64,000 nt of DNA from Russula earlei (lineage: Eukaryota > Basidiomycota > Agaricomycetes > Russulales > Russulaceae): contig JAGFNK010000007.1 in the NCBI GenBank assembly GCA_025769875.1, positions 248,001 to 312,000 on the forward strand, in the 5' to 3' direction. The translations under genes were made by a program, and so were the position numbers. The stretch's first letter is position 1. Every line of letters begins with the position of its first letter. Shown here piece by piece: positions 1-8,783 of this stretch. The notes beneath the pieces are model-generated. The model was not told where the DNA came from and ran no database searches. It saw only the letters and a list, made by a program, of their open reading frames with translations.

Positions 1-105
1 TGTTTGGACTATACTCTTTGCCAACTTCATCTTGGAGCTCAGTAGACTCATCTCTGAGTTCCTACCTTGCTCTTGAACAGGTTTGTTCAACAGTAAGTCA
101 TGACA
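1..105 (+). mobile_element. 3' end of a degenerate LTR-X copy (cut by window edge)
   Basis: The last ~100 bases resemble the end of the LTR-X solo LTR at 1067-2029: a run ending in TTCAACAGTAAGTCATGACA corresponds to TTCAACAGTGAGTCTTGACA. The 5' part lies outside the window. It is diverged and CpG-free. Confidence 0.55.
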
Positions 106-779
106 GACAGCACCTTTCTTGATATATTTGATGCTGTGCCCAACTGCTTTGGCACTGGATCTGACAGCCTGAGATAGAGAGGATGTTGAGACTGCAGACT
201 GGAGAGCTGAACATGAAGATTTGGCTGAAGACTGTGTCTTCCAAGATGGGGGCATCAGAAAGGTGAAAAAAACTTGAAGCAATTCAATGTGTCACACTTT
301 TAAATGGTGGAGGGGGCCATGTAATGGCTAGCATGGGCAATCTTCTCACATTGCTGATAACCAACAATTCAATGTCAATTGTAAATTCAAATATGATGGA
401 TTTCAATGTGTAGTGTGCCACCATGGGCACAGAGTTCATGTTGCCATGATCCAAGGGCAGGTACAAGTAGTAATAATCAGAGAGCAAGATGGTATTCAAG
501 GCACAAGGCTTGATGTCTTGGAGGCATGGGCACAAGACCAGATGTGTGTGTGCATTTACATAGGCTTTCTTGAAGAAGAGGAAGTGCTTGAGGGAGTTGA
601 GATGTTCTCAGGTGTTCTTACTGGCAAACATAGACATTATCAAGGACACAAATACCAAAGATCTATTATTCAAGACGGTAGCTACTTGTCCTTAAATACA
701 AAAGTGCTACTCAAGAGTCCTGTTCTTTTTACTGTGAATCTGAGAGCATGGGGTGGTGTGGTCCACAGTGAATAAGCTA
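106..779. other. CpG-poor stretch with no recognisable gene
   Basis: Short open frames exist on both strands but none resembles a known protein. The sequence is TG/CA rich and nearly free of CpG, so it is probably decayed repeat sequence. Confidence 0.5.
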
Positions 780-1066
780 CAAGTGGGGGTGTGACTTGCA
801 TGTTGCTCATGCTATTGTCTTGTGGGTGTGCCAACAAGTCATCACCACTGCAGGTGGTGGCAGCATGTGTGGATGAGGGCATACATCTGCTCAGGGATGT
901 GATGGAAGGGGTGGTGTGGTGCAGTGTAGTGGTTGTGTTGACAACTTGCATGTTGCTCATTGTCATCTTGCAGGCATGGCAACAAGGTCTTTGTTCACTG
1001 CAGGTGGTGGCAGCATGCATGGAGGAGGGTGTATGTGTGGGCAGGGATGCAATGGAAGGGGAGGTG
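780..1066. repeat. ~150-bp tandem repeat, about two units, interrupted by an LTR
   Basis: ACTTGCATGTTGCTCAT occurs at 794 and 944. In each unit it is followed at similar spacing by CTGCAGGTGGTGGCAGCATG and by ATGGAAGGGG. The third unit begins at 1052 and continues after the solo LTR, at 2030 (TGGTGCAGTGTGGTGCTTGCA), so the LTR landed inside the array. Confidence 0.7.
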
Positions 1067-2029
1067 TGTCATGAACCATTCTCCGGAGAGGGCCCTTGAA
1101 GGACCCTTCCTTATAAGAGGAAACCCAGCCTCTATGGTGTCACCCTGTTCGCACGAGCAAAAGGGGTGAGTAGAGGTGTCCACAATATTGCGCGTGCATT
1201 GTTGCACGAGCGATTCTCGGCACAATCGACATACAGTAAGCCCCACTTAATGGCAACCCTTCTAGCAATAAAGGACAGTATTAGGGCCCTTCTAGGGACC
1301 CTTTAGGACGACTCTAGGTGCTCTACAAGGGGTACTAACCCAGTATCAAAGACTCTACAACGCGTTATTAGACCAACTCTAATAACTATAGAATGAACTA
1401 TAAGGCAATACTAAGGACCTTAATAGAAGTATTGGGGTCGACTCTAAGGACCCTAATAGAGCTATATAAGGGCCTTATAAGATAACACTATCCCCTAACC
1501 AAACTCCAAGTCCTCAAATGACTGGCCCTAAACTAACTAACAGGAAATGAATCAGGTGCTCGCACATGCACTAGGACAGCAAACTTGTGGACAATGAAAG
1601 CTCTTACTCATCAGGAAAAGCCTTCTTACTCAGCAGCTTACTGAGCATGACTGAGCATGCTCAGTAAGCGCACCCCGACTTCTTACTCAGCACTCTATTG
1701 TGCTTGATAACAAGGTTATGACTTGTTCTCTATTTAGCAGTTCTCTTGTAGTATATAAGTGCTCAATAAAGTAGTGGACAGTCCTCAGACTGTCCATTTG
1801 TTTACGGCACTCTCTATCCCTGGGATACTCCTCTAAGGACCATCCCCTTTGTGACTATTCTGGCCTCCTCTCTGCGTGACTGTTCGTCTCTCACAGTGAC
1901 AGTGCCTCTCTGGTATCTGTTACTACTCTGGACCCTACTTCTTGCCCACGCCGTCTTGGATGTCTATCGACTCATCGTTGAGCTTACCCCTTGCTCTTGA
2001 ATTGGATAGTTCAACAGTGAGTCTTGACA
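1067..2029 (+). mobile_element. Solo LTR, family X, with TSD AGGTG
   Basis: This 963-bp LTR begins TGTCATGAACC and ends GTCTTGACA. It is flanked by AGGTG at 1062-1066 and 2030-2034. It carries a TATA box (AGTATATAAG near 1751), a short hairpin GGACAGTC-CTCA-GACTGTCC just downstream that resembles the self-primer region of the Gypsy LTRs, and a perfect 13-bp inverted repeat at 1637-1668. Related copies lie at 18361-19322 (minus strand) and 3080-3509. No internal region is present, so it arose by LTR-LTR recombination. Confidence 0.9.
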
Positions 2030-2100
2030 AGGTGTGGTGCAGTGTGGTGCTTGCATCAACAGCTTCTCCTGTGGTGTTTTCCAGTTATCTGGGCATTCTT

Positions 2101-2600
2101 TTTGGCTGTGTGAGGTGGTGTGACAGCTAGAGACTGAAGTGTTGCGCAGCATGGAGCGCAGCTAACAGGCCAAGCAACCCACCTTAGAGGTTGTGCTAAG
2201 TGCTCAAGTGATATTGGGGTGTAGAGCAATGTGTATACTTGTCTACATGTATGGTATTTATACCTCTATGACCCAGGGCTGTTCCTAAGTCCAAAGGTGA
2301 CTATAGATGTCCACTATATCACACACACAGTGATGTGTGATGTGGAAACGTTCTAGATGCAGCATAAGGCTGCATCTTGTGATAGATAGCATAGTATGTG
2401 TAACCCTATTGCCATAAGCACATATGCTAAAGTTCTGTCTAACACATAACATCTCTAATCGGATCTTGAACCTTGTATGAAGGTCTTTGCCTTCTTTGAT
2501 CTGTTTGGGTTCCAGTTCAACATGAAGTGAGAGGGCAGCATTGTCATGAATGCTCTCAAAGAGTCCGTTCTATTAAGGGGACTTTAAAGGGACTTAACAA
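2101..2600. other. No gene seen; decayed repeat-like sequence
   Basis: There is no convincing coding frame. A reversed TATA-like string (GGTATTTATACC near 2248) and several short inverted repeats suggest an old LTR, but ends and TSD could not be fixed. Confidence 0.35.
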
Positions 2601-2604
2601 GGAA

Positions 2605-2890
2605 CACATACAACTATTGACAAGCAAGACAACAATGCCAAGATTGACTCCAGTTATATCTCACATAATAGTCCATTATACAGGATTGAACCCAAGACCC
2701 TTGTTACAGAAGCTGGCTATGGCCTTCTGTTGAAGGGGATTAAACAATGAGCATTGTACACTTACAAGACAGCAGTGCCAAGTTTGGCTCCAAGTCACCT
2801 TGAAAGATAGCCCACTGCCAGGATTGAACCCAGGACCTCTAACCAACCAGACCAAATGCTCATGGCCAGTGAGCCATCCAGTCTTTACTA
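2605..2890 (-). repeat. tRNA-derived SINE-like dimer (pol III A/B boxes)
   Basis: On the minus strand, TGGCTCACTGG (2866-2876) fits a tRNA A box, and GGGTTCAATCC (2821-2831) fits the B box at tRNA-like spacing with GGTTGGTTAGAGG between them. A second B box, identical in sequence, lies at 2683-2693, 138 bp away, within a homologous unit that shares a GCCAAG..TTG.CTCCA block. This looks like a head-to-tail dimer of a tRNA-derived SINE. It does not fold as a complete functional tRNA. No poly(A) or TSD was identified. Confidence 0.5.
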
Positions 2891-3079
2891 TAGTAAAGTG
2901 GTTCAACCATTAAAACCACTCAACACATGAAATGAAAACTCAACCAGGAGACTCCTAAAATGGAGATCTACATGCCCAGGTTCCCATGGGAGAGTCAATG
3001 AGGTTTACTAACTGTATTAGTAAGCCTGAAGTACAGCAAACAACCCATGAAGTTCACATGGTGATCACATGAACTCCAA

Positions 3080-3509
3080 GAACTATTACTCATCACCAAA
3101 GCCCTCCTTACTCAGCAGATTACTCAGCATGACTGAGCATGCCTACCAAGCATCCTTGGGTGCCTTACTCATCTGCTATTGTGATTGATAACAAGGTTAC
3201 AATGCATCCTTTATTTAGTAGCTCTCTTGTAGTATATAAGCACTCAATAAAGTACTGGACAGTCTCCAGACTGTCCATTTGTTTACAGCACTCTCTATCC
3301 CTGGGATACTCCTTTAAAGACCATCCCCTTGTGATCATTCTGGCCTCTTCCCTGCATAACTGCTTGACACTCCCAGTAACCATACCTCTTTGGTATTTGT
3401 TACTACTCTGGACATTACTTCTTGCCCACACTGTCTTGGACATCTACTGACTCGTCTTTGAGCTTATCCCTTGCTCTTGAGCTGAATAGTTCAACAGTGA
3501 GTCTTGACA
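3080..3509 (+). mobile_element. Diverged LTR-X copy (3' half)
   Basis: Co-linear with 1610-2029 of the first solo LTR: TTACTCA/GAGCATG repeats, TATA (GTATATAAGCACTCAATAAAG), a GACTGTCCATTTGTTTAC block, and the same terminus ending in GTCTTGACA. The 5' half is too diverged to place. AGCAT follows at 3510-3514 and also occurs at 2750-2754, a possible but unproven TSD. Confidence 0.7.
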
Positions 3510-3524
3510 AGCATGGTCTGGAGG

Positions 3525-4365
3525 TGTTACAATACTTTCCTTTTATGTTTACTTCTTACCTTTTGCTATGGACTGCTTGCTCTTGTACATCCCCTTACTT
3601 ACTGGTCTTGTAATCTCTTACATCTTGTGATCTCTTCTGCTTTATCATGTGATCCATACATGTCCAGGTAACACTGGATTGCTGTTACTTTCCCTTTGTT
3701 TGGTTCTCTTTCCTTTAATTAGTTTTGACTGTGCAATGCTGCACACCTACTGTGCAGCACAGTTACTTGATTCTGACTCATTCATGGCCTCATTTCTATG
3801 ACTCTGACTTATTATGACTCTTACTATACTAGTAGCACAGTCAAAGCACAGCTATTGCTGCACTTCTCCTGTATATATAAACCCAGTACTTCAAGACCAA
3901 AGCCCTAAGCTTGGTCTCTTGTAGAATCCAACCTATCTTCTCCAAAACACCTCTGCTTCTAATCCTCAATCCACATCCATGTCTCCATCTCACCAACTCT
4001 CAACACACACTGTCTACCATCTACTATGCCTATCCTTTCCTTTCCTAAGAGTCTCTCTTCACTCTACTGAGAAGAGCTCTTCTCCTTCAAACCTCTATCT
4101 ATTCACTTTCTTTGTGTTGCTTAAGGCAACAGAGTTCCTAAGCACATATAGCTTGTGGGAAACCCCCCTTGACTATCACATACAACTTACCCTAGCTTCT
4201 CAATGGACCAAGTCATACTAGGAAGGGTCTATTGGCCATAACCTGCTTAGCATAAAACACTATTGACCACTACAGGGAAGCTCTTTGAGCAACTTGACTT
4301 ATCTTCACCTCTTCAAACTACTTCATCTTCAGGCTTGAGTATTGACATGGCTAGTTACCATGACA
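3525..4365 (+). mobile_element. Solo LTR, family Y (copy 1), TSD GGAGG
   Basis: This 841-bp LTR begins TGTTACAATAC and ends TTACCATGACA, flanked by GGAGG at 3520-3524 and 4366-4370. It has a TATA box (CTGTATATATAAAC near 3871) followed by CCCTAAGCTTGGTCTCTTGTAGAATCC, shared with the other Y copies. It is CpG-depleted compared with copy 2. Confidence 0.9.
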
Positions 4366-5408
4366 GGAGGTGGAGGTGTAGGGGGCAAGAGTGAGTTTGT
4401 AGACAGAGACATAGATGCCAATGACTTGAGAAGGAGGGCTAGAGGCAAGACAGCAGGTGGCAAGGCAAAGGATGGTAATTTAAGCAAAGGTGGGATAGGG
4501 CTGAGAGGCATGGAGGGCATTGAGATGGCAGTTGCAGGACTGACTGAGACTGGGGTAGCAGTGGACACTGCTGGAACTGAGATAACTGCTGTAAAGTGGT
4601 GCAGTAGGGTGATTAGATCCTTAAGATCTATCAGACAATAGTTCAGTTTGGTTGATACAAAACTGATATTACATATGTACCTATCAGACAATAGCTACAA
4701 TGTGTTATCAGTACAGAGCAATAAGATATCATAGAGTAAGTACTCACTTCAGTTTGGTTGATACAAAACTGAAGTGATCTATGTGCTTTGTGGTGTTCTT
4801 AAGTACCTGAGACCACCACTAAGTGCAGTACAGCTAACCACCATCATGGATCACTAAGTATGTCCAAGGATCAGTGGTAACTAGCTACCAATTGTCCTAA
4901 ATCATCCTATTAGTGTTTCTAATGCATGCTGCAACATATGAACTGAAGCCAGTAATGCCTGGTCTGGGTAATTCAATGCACCAACACATCAGAGTTGTGA
5001 TTGTATCACAACACACCTGGGGCTCAGGCCAGGGTAGATCTCAACAATTACTTGAGCTGACTGGACTGGTGAGATGGATGGGACTGGATGTGAAACAGGA
5101 GACATTGGGGCAGTGGTGGCAGCTGGCATGACTGGGCCAGAAATGGGAGATGTAGAGGCAGTGGTGGTGGGTGGCAATGCTGGCAATACAACAGACATGG
5201 CTGGCAATGGTGGTGATGGTGATGCTGGTGAAGATATGATACCCAGGCGGTGGGAACACATGAGTGGGCAAGGTGGTCCAGTGGGCCATTGGCACGGTGC
5301 AGAGTCAGGGATGCATGTAAACAATGCGGAGCAGTGGTAGAGCACAAGAGGGGGGGGGACTTGTTTGAAGTGCACGTGAGTGGTTTTCAAGAACAAGGAA
5401 CATGACAA
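4366..5408 (-). pseudogene. Proline/serine-rich relic frame split by a Copia-type LTR
   Basis: On the minus strand a frame from 5408 reads a Pro/Ser/Thr-rich, low-complexity protein (repeats of the type PTTTASTSPISGPVMPAATT). It reaches the Copia-type LTR at 5046 and continues in similar composition on the far side (4586 to about 4370), where it meets the LTR-Y copy. The composition resembles linker regions of retroelement gag proteins, but no domain is recognisable. It may be a composition artefact of CpG-depleted DNA. Confidence 0.3.
4587..5046 (-). mobile_element. Degenerate Copia-type solo LTR (460 bp)
   Basis: Same layout as the LTRs of the Copia elements at 40229 and 46223, on the minus strand: GATCCTTAAGATCTATCA near the left end, paired CTTCAGT/ACTGAAG motifs, GTAACTAGCTACCAATTGTCC, and an end in GATCTCAACA. 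Flanks are ATAAC (4582-4586) and ATTAC (5047-5051), a TSD with one mismatch. It belongs to a relative of the 374-bp LTR at 19690, not the young family itself, and is CpG-depleted. Confidence 0.75.
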
Positions 5409-5977
5409 TTTTTACATTTGCAGGCAATAAGAAGCTATTTTATATGTTTTACAAAGTATGTTACTTAAGGCATAAAATAGGGGAGTGTTTTTAGGAGTTT
5501 TTGGAGTCGAGAACAGAAGTAAAACAGAAATGAAAATGTATAGTGAAAAGGCTTTGGACTTCAATGGAAATAATGTATTGCCTCTCTATGTGGCTGATGC
5601 ACTTGTTCTGGTTTTGGTGTGTGCATGCGATTGAGTCGCCCGTTTTCATTTTTCTCGGATATGGAGTCATGGAGACAGTGTGGAATGTTCTTGCTTTTTG
5701 GACATTTTTGATTTTGAAGTGGGTCATACAAGGCCTGAGAAGGATAACAGCAGAATGTATTTTCCCCTGAGGGGAGTGGAAAAAATTAGGGGATCAAAAT
5801 GATCCCAGGATGTGCCATGTTGCACTTTTGTGCTCCTCTGCACATGCCCCTGGCAGCCCAAAACCGCCACTCCCCCTCAAGTGCAAAGCCCAAGGGAGGA
5901 GATATGAAAACCCATCTTCCACTTAGAAAGTGGTTTGGTCATCATGTCCACCACCATGTCTTCTGTGGGGCAATATG
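5409..5977. other. No recognisable gene
   Basis: A 75-codon plus-strand frame (5543-5770) encodes a hydrophobic, Trp-rich peptide with no family resemblance. The stretch keeps a few CpGs, unlike its neighbours. No repeat boundary was identified. Confidence 0.4.
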
Positions 5978-6858
5978 TGTTACACCATTTTCCTTTTACA
6001 TTTACTTCTTACCTTTTGCTATGGACTGCTTGCTTTCATACATCCCTTTGCTTACTGGTCTTGTGATCTCTTACGTCTTGTGATCCCTTCTGTGTTATCA
6101 TGTGATCCATACACGTCCAGGTAACATTGGATTGCTGTTACTTTCCCTTTGTTTGGTTCTCTTTCCATTTGTATTCACTTCTTAGTTTCGACTGTGCAAT
6201 GCTGCGCACCTACTGTGCAGCACAGTTACTTGGTTCTGACTCATTTGTGGCCTCATTCCTATGACTCCTACTTATTATGACTCCTACTATACTAGTAGCA
6301 CAGTCAAAGCGCAGCTATTGCTGCGCTTCTCCTGTATATATAAGCTCAGTACTTTGTGACCAAAGCCCTAAGCTTGGTCTCTTGTAGAATCCAACCTACT
6401 CTTGTCCAACATATTTGCCTGCAACCCACTTCGCTCCTAATCCTCAAACCGCATCCACCTCTCCATTTCATCAACTCTCAACACACCATCCACCATCTAC
6501 TCTTCACCTTTCCCTTCCTTTCCTAAGAGTCTCTCTTCACTCCCCTGAGAAGAGCTCTCCTCCTTTAAGACCTACCTTCCTCTACTCTCTCTGCATTGTT
6601 CAAGGTCCCCAACGGACTTGAATGCATATAGCTAGTGGAACCAGCCCTAGTCTATCCCATTACAAACTTACCCTAGCTTCTCAACGGACCAAGTTGTACT
6701 AGGAAGGGTCTATTGGCCATAACCTGTTTAGCATAAAACACTTCGACCGCTGCAGGGATCCTTACTCATTATACACGGGAACCAGCCCATTTCTTGAACA
6801 CCTCTCTATCATCAACTTGTTTCCCACTTGTGAACTGACACGGCTAGTTACCATGACA
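5978..6858 (+). mobile_element. Solo LTR, family Y (copy 2), TSD ATATG
   Basis: This 881-bp LTR begins TGTTACACC and ends TTACCATGACA, with ATATG at 5973-5977 and 6859-6863. TATA (CTGTATATATAAGCTCAG) lies near 6333. It retains more CpG than copy 1 (for example CTGCGCACC against CTGCACACC), so it is a younger or less decayed copy. It sits head-to-head with copy 3, 199 bp away. Confidence 0.9.
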
Positions 6859-7057
6859 ATATGAGACCTTGAGTGTGCCTTTGGCAATAGTGTCTCTAAT
6901 AAAATGGTAATGCAGGTCAATATGTTTAGTGCATGCATGATAATTGTCTGTTGTGGTGAGTGTGAGCACCACCTGGTTGTTGCAATAAAGTGTGGTAGGG
7001 GCAATGAGCAAAGGAAATAGCTCAAAGATGAGCTTCTGGAGCCACATTGCCTCCTTC
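6859..7057 (-). pseudogene. Relic of a Copia RNase H domain
   Basis: Minus-strand translation of 7047-6859 gives LYCNNQ...HACTKHIDLHYHFIRD....KGTLKVSYC, which matches the Ty1/Copia RNase H block LYCDNQ..HxRTKHIDIxYHFIR. The catalytic Asp of YCDN is Asn here. The fragment is bounded on both sides by LTR-Y insertions, so it is what remains of an older Copia copy in which two Y elements landed. Confidence 0.7.
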
Positions 7058-7708
7058 TGTCATGGTAACTAGCCATGTCAGTTCACAAGCGGAGAACAAG
7101 TCGATGATAGAGAGGTGTTCAAGAAACGGGCTGGTTCCCGTCTATAATGAGTAAGGATCCCTGCAGCAGTCGAAGTGTTTTTTGCTAAACAGGTTATGGC
7201 CAATAGACCCTTCCTAGTACGACTCAGTCTGTTGAGAAGCTAGGGTAAGTTTGTAATGGGATAGACTAGGGCTGGTTCCACTAGCTATATGCGTTCAAGT
7301 CCATCAGGGACCTTGAACAATGCAGAGAGAGTAGAGGAAGGTAGGTCTTAAAGGAGGAGAGCTCTTCTCAGGGGAGTGAAGAGAGACTCTTAGGGAAGGA
7401 AGGGAAAGGCAAAGAGTAGATAGTGGATGGTGTGTTGAGAGTTGATAAAATGGAGAGGTAGTTGTGGTTTAAGTTTGTGAGAGTGAAGTGGGTTGCAGGC
7501 GAATATGTTGGACAAGAGTAGGTTGGATTCTACAAGAGACCAAGCTTAGGGCTTTGGTCACAAAGTACTGAGCTTATATATACAGGAGAAGCGCAGCAAT
7601 AGCTGTGCTTTGACTGTGCTACTAGTATAGTAGGAGTCATAGTAAGTAGGAGTCATAGGAATGAGGCCACAAATGAGTCAGAACCAAGTAACTGTGCTGC
7701 ACAGTAGG
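7058..7708 (-). mobile_element. LTR, family Y (copy 3), truncated by Gypsy-A
   Basis: Begins TGTCATGGTAACTAGCC, the reverse complement of the Y terminus, and runs as an inverted copy of 6190-6858. It stops at CACAGTAGGTG, where Gypsy-A begins. The missing Y part (rightward CGCAGCATTGCAC...) is not present at the far side of Gypsy-A (17391). Confidence 0.85.
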
Positions 7709-8536
7709 TGTCAAGACACGTACTGCTGATCACTAAGGACTCAGGAGCAGGTGGGCAGGGGTCGGAACAGATGGTACGCGGCGTAAACAGCGTTGAACAG
7801 GAGGACGAGCCAAATGACTAGAAGATACCAGATGGGGACTGGTATGTGTTGCAGGAGGCAGAGGCGAAGAGTAGAGGCCAGTGCAGCGAGGGACTTTAAA
7901 CAAGGCGGTCGTTGAAGAGTACCTTGAAGACGAGGGAAGGCTTTAGACTGAGCAGTCGCAGGGGAGTACCCAGGAAGTGGAGAGTATCACAAATGGACAG
8001 TCTGACGACTGCCATGCTTCATTGGGGCTTATATACAGTGTACAGGGTCGATTACAAAGCACTGGGACTATTCTAGACTCTTTGGTACCATCCAATAGGA
8101 CTACAGAGGCATAAACTTGCTTATGCCAAGTTTCAGGCTTACTGAGCGCATTACTGATCATTGTGGAGCGATGACATCATTATGATGTCACTGTGGGGCG
8201 CTTAGTGAGCCTATGAGGTCACTGTGGAGTCGCTCAGTCAGCCATGATGTCATTGGAGCCTTGATGACGTCAGATGATTTATGCAACAGTTTCTAAGAGT
8301 TTGTGCCGCTGTTTCGGGTCCATGGTGGCTGGGTGGCCATGTGGCTGCCACGCGATGATTACCCGATTAGGAAACCGGTGCCTGGTCGTGTTAGAGTGCT
8401 TTTGCAATAGCAATATCTTGTACCACAGGAGGGATAGCCCAGAAAATGGAAGGGAGTCGGCAATGCAAAGTGAGAGAGGTCTTTCTTGAGTAAAATAGGA
8501 CAATCCTTGGCCAGGACTTGGCCTTGGTTCGTAACA
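7709..8536 (-). repeat. 3' LTR of Gypsy-A
   Basis: 828 bp. In sense orientation it begins TGTTACGAACCAAGG (ending at 8536) and ends TGTCTTGACA. It contains the TGANNTCA site cluster, TATATAAGCC and the AGACTGTCCA motif, as in the 5' LTR. Confidence 0.95.
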
Positions 8537-8551
8537 TTCATCCCCTCTTTA
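8537..8551 (-). promoter_or_regulatory. Polypurine tract of Gypsy-A
   Basis: Sense strand TAAAGAGGGGATGAA lies directly against the 3' LTR, where plus-strand DNA priming occurs in LTR retrotransposons. The same purine run precedes the 3' LTR of Gypsy-B (56075-56088). Confidence 0.8.
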
Positions 8552-8783
8552 TAGACTTGTTGCTCCTGCAACAGTAGGAATTTGTTTCTTTGGAAGGTGG
8601 AGTAGTTTGCATATGAAGAGTCGAAGTCTGTTGGTTCGTGAGGAGTTCTCCCTTGTCCTATGGATTGCTTTGGGGATAGCCGTGGTCGATTGAGTGCATG
8701 TGATCGCAGGAGTTCTCTGAAAAGTTTGTTGGTAACAAGGATAAAGGTAATCATCGACAGAGGTCATGATGAGAGTTGTTGGT

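Noticed and set aside
2821..2876. Possible functional tRNA gene on the minus strand
   Set aside because: A and B boxes are present, but no complete cloverleaf with paired acceptor and anticodon stems could be drawn, and a homologous unit sits 138 bp away. It is better explained as a tRNA-derived SINE.
2755..3509. Full 755-bp LTR-X copy with TSD AGCAT
   Set aside because: AGCAT is found at both places, but the proposed left end falls inside the SINE-like dimer and the first 300 bp do not resemble LTR-X. Only the 3' half is annotated.
4342..5340. Plus-strand Gly-rich open frames
   Set aside because: Low-complexity translations of CpG-depleted GGTGGTGG-type DNA that run through the Copia-type LTR; no domain and no start context.
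6415..6621. Coding region in the U5 part of LTR-Y (68-codon Ser/Pro/Thr-rich frame)
   Set aside because: Present in several LTR copies with different stops and frames; composition reflects pyrimidine-rich LTR sequence.
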